Shown here: positions 15,531-25,402 of the stretch, one piece after another | How positions within the stretch are numbered: the first letter of the stretch is position 1 | How the letters are laid out: every line of letters starts with the position of its first letter | Made by a program: the position numbers and the translations under genes | Notes under the pieces: generated by a model | Database searches by the model: none | What the model saw: the letters and a program-made list of their open reading frames with translations, nothing else | Told to the model about the DNA's origin: nothing | Assembly: GCA_934101175.1 (NCBI GenBank) | Contig: CAKOQC010000001.1 | Coordinates: forward strand, 248,001 to 312,000 | From: RUG705 sp934101175 | GTDB taxonomy: Bacteria; Bacillota_I; Bacilli_A; RF39; UBA660 | Direction of reading: 5' to 3' | DNA: 64,000 nucleotides

Positions 15531-18488
15531 CTAATCTCTTTCTTTATTGATATTCATATCACTTAGTTTAACTGATACTTTTTTAGATACTCCAGATTCT
15601 TGCATTGTTATTCCATATAATGTATCAATAAATTCCATTGTTTTCTTTTTATGGGTAATAATTATAAATTGTGTTTTATCACGATATTTATTAAGGTATT
15701 CTCCAAAAGCATCTACATTAGCATCATCAAGTGCTGCTTCTACTTCATCAAATAGGCAAAATGGTACTGGTCTTACATTTAGTATAGCAAATAATAGTGA
15801 TATTGCTGTAAATGTTTTTTCTCCTCCTGATAATGATTGTATATTTTTAAGGTTCTTTCCTGGTGGTGTTGCTTCAAGTTCTATTCCTGTTTCAAGTACA
15901 TTATCTGGATTAGTCATATAAATATCTGCATTTCCTCCTTTAAATAATTCTCTAAATACTTCTTTAAATTCTTTTCTAATTTCATTAAAGGTATTAACAA
16001 ATCTTTCTTTCATAATAGTATCCATATCTTGAATAATTTCAAGTAATGTGCTTTCTGCTTTATTTAAATCTTCTTTCTGGTTCATTAAGAAATTATATCT
16101 TGTAGATACTCTTTCATATTCTAAAGGAGCTCCTAAGTTAACCATTCCAAAGTCTTTCATCTTATTCTTTAGTATCACTACTTCTTTTCTAACTTCTTCA
16201 GCGTCTTCTGTTAGAATATATTTCTCTTTTGCTTCATTATAAGTAATACTATAATCTTCATTTAAGCTATTTAATATATTATCTATATATACTTCTAATT
16301 TTCCTACTCTAAGTTCATAATCATGTAAGTTCTTCTCTAACTTAGAAATATTTTGATTACTAGTTCTACTAGTATCTTCTATTTCTTTAAGTTCTTTATT
16401 TATTTTATCTCTTTCTAATTTAATTAATGTTATATCTTTATTTAAACTATCTATTTTCTCTTTTATTTGATAATATTTATTAATTAGATTATTTTCTTCA
16501 TTTTCAGTATTATTACCATTTATTACTTCTATATCAGATAATTCTTTCTCTAAGTCATATAATTCTTTTTCTAATTTATCATACTGATAATTCTTATTAT
16601 CTATTTTATCTTGATAATTTAATCTATCTATATTTTTATTATGTATATTCTCTTCATATTCTTTATTTTCTTTATCTAATCTAGTAATTTCTTCTAATAA
16701 GTTATTATTCTTTTTCTTAAGATTATCTAATTTATTTATATATTCTGTTAATTCATATTTTTGTTTTATTGGATCATTAGTTTTAATTTTATCTCCTCCG
16801 GTAATTGATCCTCCTACGTTAACTACTTGTCCATCTAAAGTAACTATTTTATATTTATTATTAATAATCTTACTTATCTTATTAGCATTATTTATATTAT
16901 CTACTAGTATTACATTCCCAAATTGATTTAGTATAACCCCTTCATATTTATCATCATATTCAATTACTCTATCTAAGGTATTAATATACCCCTCACATAA
17001 GCTAAGTCTATTAATTGTATCACTATCTATATATCTAGGTCTAATTACATCAAGTGGAAAGAATGTTGCTCTTCCTAATTGATTATTTTTAAGATATTCT
17101 ACCATTCTAGAAGCTAAATTTCTATCACTTACTACTAAGTAATTACTAGCCCCTCCCATTGAAGTAGATACTGCTAAGGAATACTCATTCTTAGTATTAA
17201 TTAATGTTCCTATTGTACCATATACTCCACTAAATAATGGATTATGTATAAGACTTTTAACTGCCTTAGGCATATTTCCTCCATTATTAATCATATCTTC
17301 TAAATAATTAACCTGATATTCTAAATTAGTAATTTCTCTATTATTCTCATTAACTTGATTATTATAACTATTAATCTTATTCTTAATATCTCTATATTTA
17401 TCCTGAATATTATTTACTTCTTCTATTAAGATATTCATTCTACTAAGATTAATCTCCTTATCACTTTTAATTTTAGATAATTCTTCTTTCTTAGTCATTA
17501 TTTCTTCTTGTAATCTAATTATTCTTTCACTATCACTATTATTATCTTGATATTTCTTTCTTTCTCTTAATAGTTTTAAATCAGTTCCTGTTTGTTCTAA
17601 TAGTTTTGTATAATTTAATATTAGTTGATTATTCTCTGTCAAGGTATTCTCTATCCTATTAAGTTTATCTTTATAACTTAATATATTAATATCATAATTA
17701 GCATTATTTTTCATTATTTCACTTATTCTATCAGTAAGTGTATTTACTTCTTCTTTACTATTATTTAATTCTCTTGAATAATTATCGACATCATATATCA
17801 TTAAAGCTATATCATAATTAGTAAGTTTATCTTTACATTCTAAGTATTCTTTTGCTTCTTTACTTTGTGCTTCTAATGGTTTTAAGTTATTTTCAAGTTC
17901 TAATATAATATCGTTTACTCTATTAATATTTGTATTAGTTCTTTCTAATTTTCTAATAGCTTCTTCTTTTCTTCTTTTATATTTAAGTACTCCTGCTGCT
18001 TCTTCAAATATTACTCTTCTATCATATGGTTTTGTTGTAAGAATTTCATCTATTTTTCCTTGTCCTATTATATTAAAACTCTCTTTTGCAGCTCCACTAT
18101 CCGTAAGAAGTTCTGTAATATCTTTTAATCTACATTTTTCTCCATTTAAGTAATATTCATTTTCTCCAGTTCTATAAAGAACTCTTTTAATAGATACTTC
18201 ATTAAAGTCTATTGGTAAGTGTCTATCTGTATTATCAAAAATAATATTAACCATTGCACTATTTAAAGGTTTACGACTTTTACTTCCTGAAAATATTACT
18301 GATACGTTATCTGTAGCTCTTAAGGATTTGTTTGATTGTTCTCCTAAAACCCATCTTACTGCATCTACAACATTACTCTTACCAGATCCATTAGGTCCTA
18401 CTATTCCATTTATATTATTTGTAAATTCAAAATTAATTTTATCTGCAAATGATTTAAATCCATATGTTTGTATTTCTTTTAAGTACAT
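15531..18488 (-). CDS. smc: Chromosome partition protein SMC, short-armed
   Basis: SMC is the ATPase of the bacterial condensin that organises and separates chromosomes together with ScpA and ScpB. The N-terminal head has the Walker A GPNGSGKSN near residue 31-39, the hinge lies at about 410-565 (GVYGTIGTL to GGSITGG), and the C-terminal head has LSGGEKTFTA and the Walker B FCLFDEVEAALDD. The protein is 985 residues, about 200 shorter than B. subtilis SMC; both coiled-coil arms are shortened by roughly 90-100 residues while heads and hinge are intact. Upstream GTGs at 18503 and 18497 are in frame, but MYLKEIQTYGFKSFA starting at 18488 matches the family start. Confidence 0.96.
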   Translation of the reverse strand: MYLKEIQTYGFKSFADKINFEFTNNINGIVGPNGSGKSNVVDAVRWVLGEQSNKSLRATDNVSVIFSGSKSRKPLNSAMVNIIFDNTDRHLPIDFNEVSIKRVLYRTGENEYYLNGEKCRLKDITELLTDSGAAKESFNIIGQGKIDEILTTKPYDRRVIFEEAAGVLKYKRRKEEAIRKLERTNTNINRVNDIILELENNLKPLEAQSKEAKEYLECKDKLTNYDIALMIYDVDNYSRELNNSKEEVNTLTDRISEIMKNNANYDINILSYKDKLNRIENTLTENNQLILNYTKLLEQTGTDLKLLRERKKYQDNNSDSERIIRLQEEIMTKKEELSKIKSDKEINLSRMNILIEEVNNIQDKYRDIKNKINSYNNQVNENNREITNLEYQVNYLEDMINNGGNMPKAVKSLIHNPLFSGVYGTIGTLINTKNEYSLAVSTSMGGASNYLVVSDRNLASRMVEYLKNNQLGRATFFPLDVIRPRYIDSDTINRLSLCEGYINTLDRVIEYDDKYEGVILNQFGNVILVDNINNANKISKIINNKYKIVTLDGQVVNVGGSITGGDKIKTNDPIKQKYELTEYINKLDNLKKKNNNLLEEITRLDKENKEYEENIHNKNIDRLNYQDKIDNKNYQYDKLEKELYDLEKELSDIEVINGNNTENEENNLINKYYQIKEKIDSLNKDITLIKLERDKINKELKEIEDTSRTSNQNISKLEKNLHDYELRVGKLEVYIDNILNSLNEDYSITYNEAKEKYILTEDAEEVRKEVVILKNKMKDFGMVNLGAPLEYERVSTRYNFLMNQKEDLNKAESTLLEIIQDMDTIMKERFVNTFNEIRKEFKEVFRELFKGGNADIYMTNPDNVLETGIELEATPPGKNLKNIQSLSGGEKTFTAISLLFAILNVRPVPFCLFDEVEAALDDANVDAFGEYLNKYRDKTQFIIITHKKKTMEFIDTLYGITMQESGVSKKVSVKLSDMNINKERD

Positions 18489-18564
18489 CTTTATCACTCT
18501 CACTACCTATATAAATTATACCTGATATTTCTTTATTTGACAAGGAATTATCTAATATTGCAGT

Positions 18565-18588
18565 AAAAAAGCTAACCTTAAAGGTTAA
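18565..18588 (-). terminator. Terminator of the GT2 gene
   Basis: TAACCT-taa-AGGTTA hairpin (18573-18587) followed on the minus strand by six T. It lies directly after the glycosyltransferase stop and upstream of smc. Confidence 0.7.
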
Positions 18589-18590
18589 CT

Positions 18591-19811
18591 TTATACTTCA
18601 TCTATCGTAACATTTTTACTATGTGGTATATGTTGCCATTTAATATTCTTTTGGAATAAAATTACAATATTTATTGGTAACCATGTAATCATAAATACTG
18701 GAAATAATAAGATACCACTAATATATTTCTTTAAGTTCTTCTTTCCTACTAATACGGTATATACACATATAATTATTTGGGCTAAATATATTGCTACACT
18801 AAAGATAATACTATTAATTATACTTTGTTTACTAATAATTACTGAATAATCACCATTAATAATATTTATAACAAGTGATAACATTAATATTAAAATGGTA
18901 AATATATGAACTATTGGAGCAAAATATAACATTAATAAATCTAAACAGCTCTTATTTTTAGGCATATTCTTAATAAGTAATGGTGCATACTTCTGATAAC
19001 ATTGTAAACATCCCTTACTCCATCTCTTTCTTTGTACCCAAGAAACTTTAAAATTAGTAGGTTGTTCATCATAGGTAATTGCTTCTTCTACGAAATCTAT
19101 TTTTACATTATTTAAAGCACATAATCCAGCAAATTCAATATCTTCTGTCAAAGTATTTGTCTTAAAACCATATTTATCTATTACTTCTTTTGATACCATA
19201 AATCCTGTTCCATTAATTGAAGAAGATGAATTCATAAGTGTCCTTGCTTTATTAAAGAAATAGTTTTGTATATAGTAATATAAAGCATAAGAACTAGATA
19301 TCCAATTATCAGAAACATTCTTAGTATCCCTAAATCCTTGAGCTACTAAATATCCATTATTTAAAGAATTATTCATATGTTTAAGAAAGTTCTTATCTAC
19401 TACATTATCTGCATCAAAGATTATATAAGCATCTATATCACTTCTCTTGTCCATTACTGCAAATACTTCTTTTAAAGCATCACCTTTACTACTTATCTTA
19501 TTCTTACATTCATAAATATTTACTCCAAGGCTACTAACTTTCTCTTTAGTATTATCTGTAGAATTATTTAAAACTACTGTTATTTCATATCTTTCTTTAT
19601 CATAATCTAATTTTTTTAAGCTTTTAATTAAATTTTCAATTACATATTCTTCATTTCTTGCTGGTATTAATATTTCAAAATAATTCTTTCTTTCTCCAAT
19701 TATATTTTTCTTTTTTCTTTTAAATAGTACTGGAATAGCTACAGCTATAAAGTATAGTCCATAAATATTCGTTGCTATTAATAAAAGATAATATATCACC
19801 TTTAAAATCAT
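18591..19811 (-). CDS. Membrane family 2 glycosyltransferase (processive type)
   Basis: A 406-residue integral membrane GT2 glycosyltransferase, of the type that polymerises or elongates a beta-linked polysaccharide from UDP- or GDP-sugars. One N-terminal helix (1-28) precedes the GT-A domain: ILIPARNEE, the metal-binding IIFDADN at about 130-136, the catalytic-base motif TLTEDIE near 220, and VQRKRWSKG (QxxRW) near 262. QxxRW marks processive enzymes such as cellulose and poly-GlcNAc synthases. Three to four C-terminal helices (295-395) follow. No partner subunit is adjacent, so product and acceptor are unknown. It is a single-gene unit with a terminator; AAGAGGTTTAATT precedes the ATG. Confidence 0.85.
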   Translation of the reverse strand: MILKVIYYLLLIATNIYGLYFIAVAIPVLFKRKKKNIIGERKNYFEILIPARNEEYVIENLIKSLKKLDYDKERYEITVVLNNSTDNTKEKVSSLGVNIYECKNKISSKGDALKEVFAVMDKRSDIDAYIIFDADNVVDKNFLKHMNNSLNNGYLVAQGFRDTKNVSDNWISSSYALYYYIQNYFFNKARTLMNSSSSINGTGFMVSKEVIDKYGFKTNTLTEDIEFAGLCALNNVKIDFVEEAITYDEQPTNFKVSWVQRKRWSKGCLQCYQKYAPLLIKNMPKNKSCLDLLMLYFAPIVHIFTILILMLSLVINIINGDYSVIISKQSIINSIIFSVAIYLAQIIICVYTVLVGKKNLKKYISGILLFPVFMITWLPINIVILFQKNIKWQHIPHSKNVTIDEV

Positions 19812-19931
19812 AATTAAACCTCTTACTTCTTTTGTAATCTCATTAACAATTATACTCTTTTAAATAATAATGTCAAATCTATTATTATTGTATCACATAT
19901 TTTATTATTATCATAGTTATATTTTTATAAC

Positions 19932-22541
19932 TTAGATATTTTCTTCTCTAATGGCATCTAATATATTATCTTTTTTAACTTTCTTAGTAGCATAACTCAT
20001 TGAAATAGCTATAACTAAGAAGTCTAATATAATTGCAATGAAGATACTCTTCCAAGGTATTAAGATAGTACCCAAGTCCACTGTATTACGCATTGATAAA
20101 AATATTAAGAAGATAACTCCACATGATACCGGTATAGCATAGAATAATGATTTTAATCCAAAAAATAAACTTTCAAAGCATAGCATTTTATTAAATCCTT
20201 TTGGTGTTAATCCTACACTTCTTAATACTGCAAATTCTTTTCTTCTTAAAGCTATTGAAGTATTAATTGTATTAAATACACTTGTAACTCCTATTAAGGT
20301 TACTAATGTAATAAACCCATATACTAGTATTTTAATAGTTAAAATCATATTATTTTCCATTTTTAAATCTTCTTTAATATTAGTATAATATATAAAATTT
20401 AATTTACCAGAATCTTCATATTCTTCTAACATCTTATCAAGTTCTTTATATGCTGGAGCTTTAATTAAAATATTAGTATAACTATAGCTAGCATTAGGAT
20501 CATCAGTAATTAATTTGTATTCACGAGCCATATCTTCACTTATAATTATTACATCTACGATATCTGAATCAAAAAAGCCAAGACCTACAAACTCATCATT
20601 TGAAATATAATAATTATCTATTTGAAATAATCTTTTATATACTGCTCCACTATTTGAAAACTTTTCATTATATGAACTATCTTCGTTATTCACATCATTA
20701 CTTGATAATAAAATATTTATTTTTTGTAATGTTCCATTATATTTATCCATATGATAACTTTTCCTAGAACCAGATGAATAAACGATACTATTAAAGTTAT
20801 TATATAAAATTGGTAATTCTTCTTTCTTACCTATTCTATTTAAATATTTATGATAACTATCATTACTCATAATTACAAAATTAATACTTCTTATATATTC
20901 ACTATCATGACTAGTATAAAAATCATTATCTACAAGAAACTTTTGATACTTCTTAGTATATACATCAAACATATCCGTATCTGTATAAGCATAAATATTG
21001 TCATATTCTACATATTCTTCTATTGAAGAATTAGCTTTAATACTCTTAATTGTTTCTGGATCACTAAATTTCTTATCATATCTAATTATAACATCAACAT
21101 CTGGAATAGCAAGATAACTACTAGCACCAGCTAAAAAATATGTCATATATCCTGAGAAAGATATGAATAAAACTATACTTATAAATAGCGATACAACTGT
21201 AATACGATATTTCTTTTTATTACGACGCATATTTTTATAAGCAATATCTCCTTCAACACCAAACAATTTTCTAATAAATTTAGGAGATTTTACTTTTTTA
21301 CCCTTAATTTTAATATCATCATTCAAGCGAATTGCCTCAATCGGAGATATTTTACTAGCCCTCTTCGCTGGTATCGAAGCACTTATAAAAATTGTTATTA
21401 TCATAAATATAATAGGTATTATGATAAATAATGGATATGTTGATAAATGAAATCCTACTGAAAACATTCCCTTTAATAAATTATTCATAATAAGTACTAC
21501 TATATATATTCCTAAATAAGCACTAAGAATACCAAGTGGAATACCTATCAAGCTAACAATCATCGCTTCATATAAAACTGTTCTCTTTATCTGATTTTTA
21601 GTAGCTCCAATTGAAGAAAATAATCCAAATTGTTTTTTTCTTTCCATAACTGAAATAGCAAATGAATTATAAATTACAATAACACAAGCTATACTTACCA
21701 AAGATAACATAATCGCTAACATACCAGCCATACTATTAACTAAATTACTATAACTACTAGCACCATATAACGTTAAAAGTGCTGAATTATATCCAATACG
21801 TGAATAGTATTCTTGACTATCAGGGACAATACCAAGACTCTTAGCAATATTCTTAGTATTATCATACGTTTTATTAACATTTTTATAGGTGATAAAAACA
21901 TCCATATTATCTGAAGAAAGACCTGTTGTATAAACAAAACAACCTATCTCAGAATCTTCATAATAATCTCTCTCAATAACTCCCACAATGGTAAATGTAT
22001 AACTCTTAGGATTATTAATATATTCTCCTTCCGTATAATCATCACGTGGTGTAAGAATTTCATTATTATAATAACGATCTCCAACAGATAAATTAAGTGT
22101 ATTACCCACTTTTAATAAATCAGGATAATTCTCTTTCAAATATTCAGGAATTACTATTTCCTTATCATTTTTAGGTAGACGTCCTTCTAATAATTTAAGA
22201 TGAGCCATATATGTTTCATCTACACTAAACACTTTAAAATAAGACTTTGTCTCATCATTAGGAATAAGATCATAACCAAGATAATCTCTAGCAATATAAT
22301 AATCAACATTAGAATTATTATTTATAATTGATAAATTATTATTAGAAACGTTATTAATTCTAGCATTATAATCTCCAGAAGATAGTACTATCTCTTGAAT
22401 CATACTATCACGAAATGTTGATAATAACAGTCCCATTCCTACCATTAAAGCTGTAGATAAAATAATTCCTACAATAGTAACAATTGTCCTTTTTTTATTC
22501 ATGATAAGATGCTTATTGGTTAATTTATTTAAAATATTCAT
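19932..22541 (-). CDS. ABC transporter permease with two FtsX/MacB domains
   Basis: This 869-residue permease has the duplicated MacB layout. An N-terminal helix (18-40) is followed by an extracellular domain (~45-250), an FtsX domain with three helices (~265-395), another helix (~440-465), a second extracellular domain (~470-735) and a final three-helix FtsX domain (~745-860). Such proteins pair with a LolD/MacB-type ATPase and, when linked to a two-component system, usually detect or remove antimicrobial peptides or lipid-like compounds. Its ATG overlaps the stop of the ATPase gene by one base (TAATG), so both are coupled. A sensor kinase and response regulator lie just upstream. Confidence 0.9.
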   Translation of the reverse strand: MNILNKLTNKHLIMNKKRTIVTIVGIILSTALMVGMGLLLSTFRDSMIQEIVLSSGDYNARINNVSNNNLSIINNNSNVDYYIARDYLGYDLIPNDETKSYFKVFSVDETYMAHLKLLEGRLPKNDKEIVIPEYLKENYPDLLKVGNTLNLSVGDRYYNNEILTPRDDYTEGEYINNPKSYTFTIVGVIERDYYEDSEIGCFVYTTGLSSDNMDVFITYKNVNKTYDNTKNIAKSLGIVPDSQEYYSRIGYNSALLTLYGASSYSNLVNSMAGMLAIMLSLVSIACVIVIYNSFAISVMERKKQFGLFSSIGATKNQIKRTVLYEAMIVSLIGIPLGILSAYLGIYIVVLIMNNLLKGMFSVGFHLSTYPLFIIIPIIFMIITIFISASIPAKRASKISPIEAIRLNDDIKIKGKKVKSPKFIRKLFGVEGDIAYKNMRRNKKKYRITVVSLFISIVLFISFSGYMTYFLAGASSYLAIPDVDVIIRYDKKFSDPETIKSIKANSSIEEYVEYDNIYAYTDTDMFDVYTKKYQKFLVDNDFYTSHDSEYIRSINFVIMSNDSYHKYLNRIGKKEELPILYNNFNSIVYSSGSRKSYHMDKYNGTLQKINILLSSNDVNNEDSSYNEKFSNSGAVYKRLFQIDNYYISNDEFVGLGFFDSDIVDVIIISEDMAREYKLITDDPNASYSYTNILIKAPAYKELDKMLEEYEDSGKLNFIYYTNIKEDLKMENNMILTIKILVYGFITLVTLIGVTSVFNTINTSIALRRKEFAVLRSVGLTPKGFNKMLCFESLFFGLKSLFYAIPVSCGVIFLIFLSMRNTVDLGTILIPWKSIFIAIILDFLVIAISMSYATKKVKKDNILDAIREENI

Positions 22542-23221
22542 TATTTCACCATCTCATCACTAACTATTTTACCATCATCAATAGTAATAATTCTTGAAGC
22601 ATTTAAAGCAAGTGAATGATCATGTGTAATCATAATAATTGTTTGTTTATATTTTTTATTAGATAATTTTAATAATTCAATAATATCATGACTAGCTTTA
22701 CTATCCAAATTTCCTGTAGGCTCATCAGCTAATAACAAAGCCGGGCGATTCATTAAGGCTCTTCCTATAGAAACTCTTTGTTGTTGTCCTCCTGATAATT
22801 CATTAGGTAAATGATTTACTCTTCTTTCTAATCCTAATGTTTCAATAAGTTCTTTTAAGTATTCTTCATCTGGTTTCTTTCCATCTAATAAAATTGGTAA
22901 AGTCATATTCTCTTCTACATTTAATATTGGTATTAAATTATAAAACTGATAAATTAATCCTACTTGACGGCGACGAAAAATAGCTAAATTAGTTTCATTT
23001 AATTTATAAATGTCTTCTCCATCAATAATAATCTTTCCTGAAGTAGGTCTATCTACTCCACCAAGTAAATGAAGTAAAGTACTCTTACCTGATCCTGATG
23101 CTCCAACTATAGCTACAAACTCACCTTTTTCAACAGTAAAACTAACATCATCTATCGCTTTTACTAAGGTATTTCCTTTACCATATGTTTTCTTTAAATT
23201 TTCAACTCTAAGTATTTCCAT
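22541..23221 (-). CDS. ABC transporter ATP-binding protein (LolD/MacB type)
   Basis: A 226-residue ATPase of the MacB/LolD/BceA group that powers the duplicated permease encoded next to it. Walker A is GASGSGKST (~39-47), the Q-loop is LIYQFYNL, the signature is LSGGQQQR, Walker B is LLLADEPTG and the switch His is in MITHDHSL. The YQFYNLIPILNVEENMTLPILL stretch is characteristic of this exporter class. A GGGAGAAGATTAT site precedes the ATG. Upstream, three 11-bp-spaced direct repeats sit over the -35 region, consistent with control by the adjacent response regulator. Confidence 0.95.
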   Translation of the reverse strand: MEILRVENLKKTYGKGNTLVKAIDDVSFTVEKGEFVAIVGASGSGKSTLLHLLGGVDRPTSGKIIIDGEDIYKLNETNLAIFRRRQVGLIYQFYNLIPILNVEENMTLPILLDGKKPDEEYLKELIETLGLERRVNHLPNELSGGQQQRVSIGRALMNRPALLLADEPTGNLDSKASHDIIELLKLSNKKYKQTIIMITHDHSLALNASRIITIDDGKIVSDEMVK

Positions 23222-23246
23222 ATAATCTTCTCCCTTTCAAGTATTA

Positions 23247-23290
23247 ATTATATTTTATAGAGATGACTATGAAGTGACTTTTTAATGACA
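23247..23290 (-). promoter_or_regulatory. ABC operon promoter with three 11-bp-spaced direct repeats
   Basis: On the plus strand ATGACT (23263), GTGACT (23274) and ATGACA (23285) repeat with an exact 11-bp period, the spacing at which OmpR/PhoB-type regulators bind. A TATAAT on the minus strand at 23247-23252 puts the -35 position (about 23270-23275) inside the repeats, as expected for an activator. Confidence 0.55.
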
Positions 23291-23304
23291 ATTTAGTCAT
23301 TTTC

Positions 23305-24534
23305 TTAAATTACTTTTTTATAAAACTTAATTTTAAAGGTTGTACCCTTATTTAAAACAGACTCTACCATTATATCTCCATGTTCTAAATTAATAATCTT
23401 TTTAGACATATTAAGTCCTATTCCAATACTATCTTTAGAATTACTTCCTTTATAAAATCTTTCAAAAATATGATTAATATCTTCTTCTTTTATTCCACTA
23501 CCCGTATCTGCTATAGTAATTCCCGTATATATTGGATTATCTTCTAAAGTTATTTTTATCATTCCCTTTTTAGGTGTATGTTCACAAGCATTCTTAACAA
23601 TATTTAATATTGCTTCTGCTGTCCAATTAGCATCTAGCTTTGCTAAAATTTCTTTATTTCCTTCTATCACTAAATTAATTTCCTTAAGTTCTAACGGAAT
23701 TCTAATAGGTTCTAATGCTTTATCAATAATATCCATTACTTTAACATTTTCTATTTTTAAAGTTTCCATTCCAGAATCTATTCTAGACATCTTTAAAAGT
23801 GAAGTAATTAACCATTCAATTCTTTCTAATTGACTTTTATTCTTAATAAGTAATTCTTTTCTCTTATCGTCATTAATTTCACTATCATACAATACTTCAT
23901 TAATTACATACATACTAGTTAAAGGTGTCTTAAGTTGATGAGATATATCTGATAACGTATCTTCTAAGTATTGTTTATCTTTTTTTGATATTTCATTTTG
24001 TTCCTTAAGTTTAACTGTCATTTTATATAGATCATTCTTTAAATTACTAATATCTCCTTCTTCGTATTCACGAATATCCATATTATAACGATTATTAAGT
24101 ATTTCATTAGTATACTTAGATAAATCTCCTATTTTCTTATATATCTTTCTAATAAAAATAATAAATATTGTAAACATTATTACTATTATTACACTCATAT
24201 TTATAATACTTTGTTTTATATAGTTATTTTTAATTTCTATATTATGACTAAGATAATCAACACTATCAATATCATCAAGTCCATATTTTTCTAATATTTC
24301 TCTTGATTGCTCTATTCCTATATCATGATTGATTAATGCATCTACTATCAAGTCTTCATCTTCTGGATATTTTTCTATTAATGTATTTATAATATAAGCA
24401 TTATTATCAATAATTTCTTCTTTATAACTATTAATAAGTCTTCTATTATTAATAGAAACCAGTAAAATACCAATAAATAATATTATTAGTTCTAAACAAA
24501 TAAGTTTTCTTACTTCTTTATTTTTTAACATCAT
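23305..24534 (-). CDS. Sensor histidine kinase
   Basis: A 409-residue membrane histidine kinase. Transmembrane helices at about 12-29 and 117-139 flank a roughly 87-residue extracellular sensor region that I do not recognise. A short HAMP-like linker leads to the dimerisation domain with the phospho-accepting His in SHQLKTPLTS (~197-206). The ATPase domain shows the N box IVKNACEHTPK, G1 ITIADTGSGI, F box HIFERFYKG and G2 GIGLNMSKK. It presumably phosphorylates the response regulator encoded 9 bases upstream and thereby controls the ABC exporter. Start: ATGATG at 24534/24531 after AGAAGGTAGAT; either is possible. Confidence 0.93.
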   Translation of the reverse strand: MMLKNKEVRKLICLELIILFIGILLVSINNRRLINSYKEEIIDNNAYIINTLIEKYPEDEDLIVDALINHDIGIEQSREILEKYGLDDIDSVDYLSHNIEIKNNYIKQSIINMSVIIVIMFTIFIIFIRKIYKKIGDLSKYTNEILNNRYNMDIREYEEGDISNLKNDLYKMTVKLKEQNEISKKDKQYLEDTLSDISHQLKTPLTSMYVINEVLYDSEINDDKRKELLIKNKSQLERIEWLITSLLKMSRIDSGMETLKIENVKVMDIIDKALEPIRIPLELKEINLVIEGNKEILAKLDANWTAEAILNIVKNACEHTPKKGMIKITLEDNPIYTGITIADTGSGIKEEDINHIFERFYKGSNSKDSIGIGLNMSKKIINLEHGDIMVESVLNKGTTFKIKFYKKVI

Positions 24535-24543
24535 ATCTACCTT

Positions 24544-25239
24544 CTATTTATTTATATCTCCTATTTTATAACCTATTCCTCTAATAGTCATAATTATTTT
24601 AGGATTACTTGGATCATCTTCTATCTTTTCTCTAATTCTTTTTATATATACTGTTAAAGTATTATCATTAACATATTCTTCTGCTACATCCCAAATATCA
24701 GCTAAAATCTTCTCTCTTGTAAAAACAATATTAGGATTTAACACTAAAAGCAATAATATTTTATATTCTAATGCTGTTAAAAACACCTGTTTATCATTCT
24801 TCATAACTTTCGCCTGATTAATATCAATAGAAACATTCCCTATTTTAATAATATTTGCATTATCATAATTATCTGTATTATTTCTTCTTAAAACAGCATT
24901 AATACGTGAAGTTAATTCTCTTGCTTTAAATGGCTTAGTAATATAATCATCTGCTCCCATATCAAGACCTCTTACAATTGATACTTCTAAATCATTAGCT
25001 GTTAAAAATATAATTGATACTTTTCTCATTTCTTTTATCTTCTTAAACAAATCAAATCCTGAAATATCTGGTAAGTTAATATCTAAAAGAATTAATTTAA
25101 TATCATCATTATTATTAAGTTCTAAAATAGCTTTTTCTCCTGTTCCTGCTAATATTACTTCAAAGTCTTCTCCTTCTAAATAATATTTAAGTCCCATTCC
25201 AATTGCATCATCATCTTCTACTATTAATATTTTCTTCAT
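24544..25239 (-). CDS. OmpR/PhoB-family response regulator
   Basis: A two-domain response regulator of about 231 residues. The receiver domain begins MKKILIVEDDDAIGMGLKYYL with the acidic pair, has the phospho-Asp in LILLDINLPDISG, the Thr in IIFLTANDL and the Lys in DYITKPFKARE. The C-terminal winged helix ends with VNDNTLTVYIKRIREKI and IMTIRGIGYKIG, as in the OmpR class. The open frame extends to 25386, but a promoter (25280-25308) lies inside that extension and GGGTGAG is placed for the ATGs at 25242/25239, so the long form is an artefact. It leads the kinase gene and probably acts on the 11-bp repeats before the ABC genes. Confidence 0.94.
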   Translation of the reverse strand: MKKILIVEDDDAIGMGLKYYLEGEDFEVILAGTGEKAILELNNNDDIKLILLDINLPDISGFDLFKKIKEMRKVSIIFLTANDLEVSIVRGLDMGADDYITKPFKARELTSRINAVLRRNNTDNYDNANIIKIGNVSIDINQAKVMKNDKQVFLTALEYKILLLLVLNPNIVFTREKILADIWDVAEEYVNDNTLTVYIKRIREKIEDDPSNPKIIMTIRGIGYKIGDINK

Positions 25240-25279
25240 CATCTCACCCAAAAACACTTTCTTTTTTTTACTTAATTTA

Positions 25280-25308
25280 ACTTTATCATATTCATTTATT
25301 TTTGTCAA
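25280..25308 (-). promoter_or_regulatory. Promoter of the two-component operon
   Basis: On the minus strand TTGACA (25303-25308) and TAAAGT (25280-25285, with a TGA extension) are 17 bases apart. The response regulator starts 41 bases downstream. Confidence 0.65.
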
Positions 25309-25402
25309 CATTATTTCATACATTTGTTTGTATTTTCGCCATAACTTTTCTTCTACTTGACAAAAGGCATATCTCTTATGATACAATTAACTAGGTGATA
25401 TA

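Noticed and set aside
25240..25386. 48-residue N-terminal extension of the response regulator
   Set aside because: The extension contains the promoter at 25280-25308 and does not match the receiver domain family; GGGTGAG selects the inner ATG.
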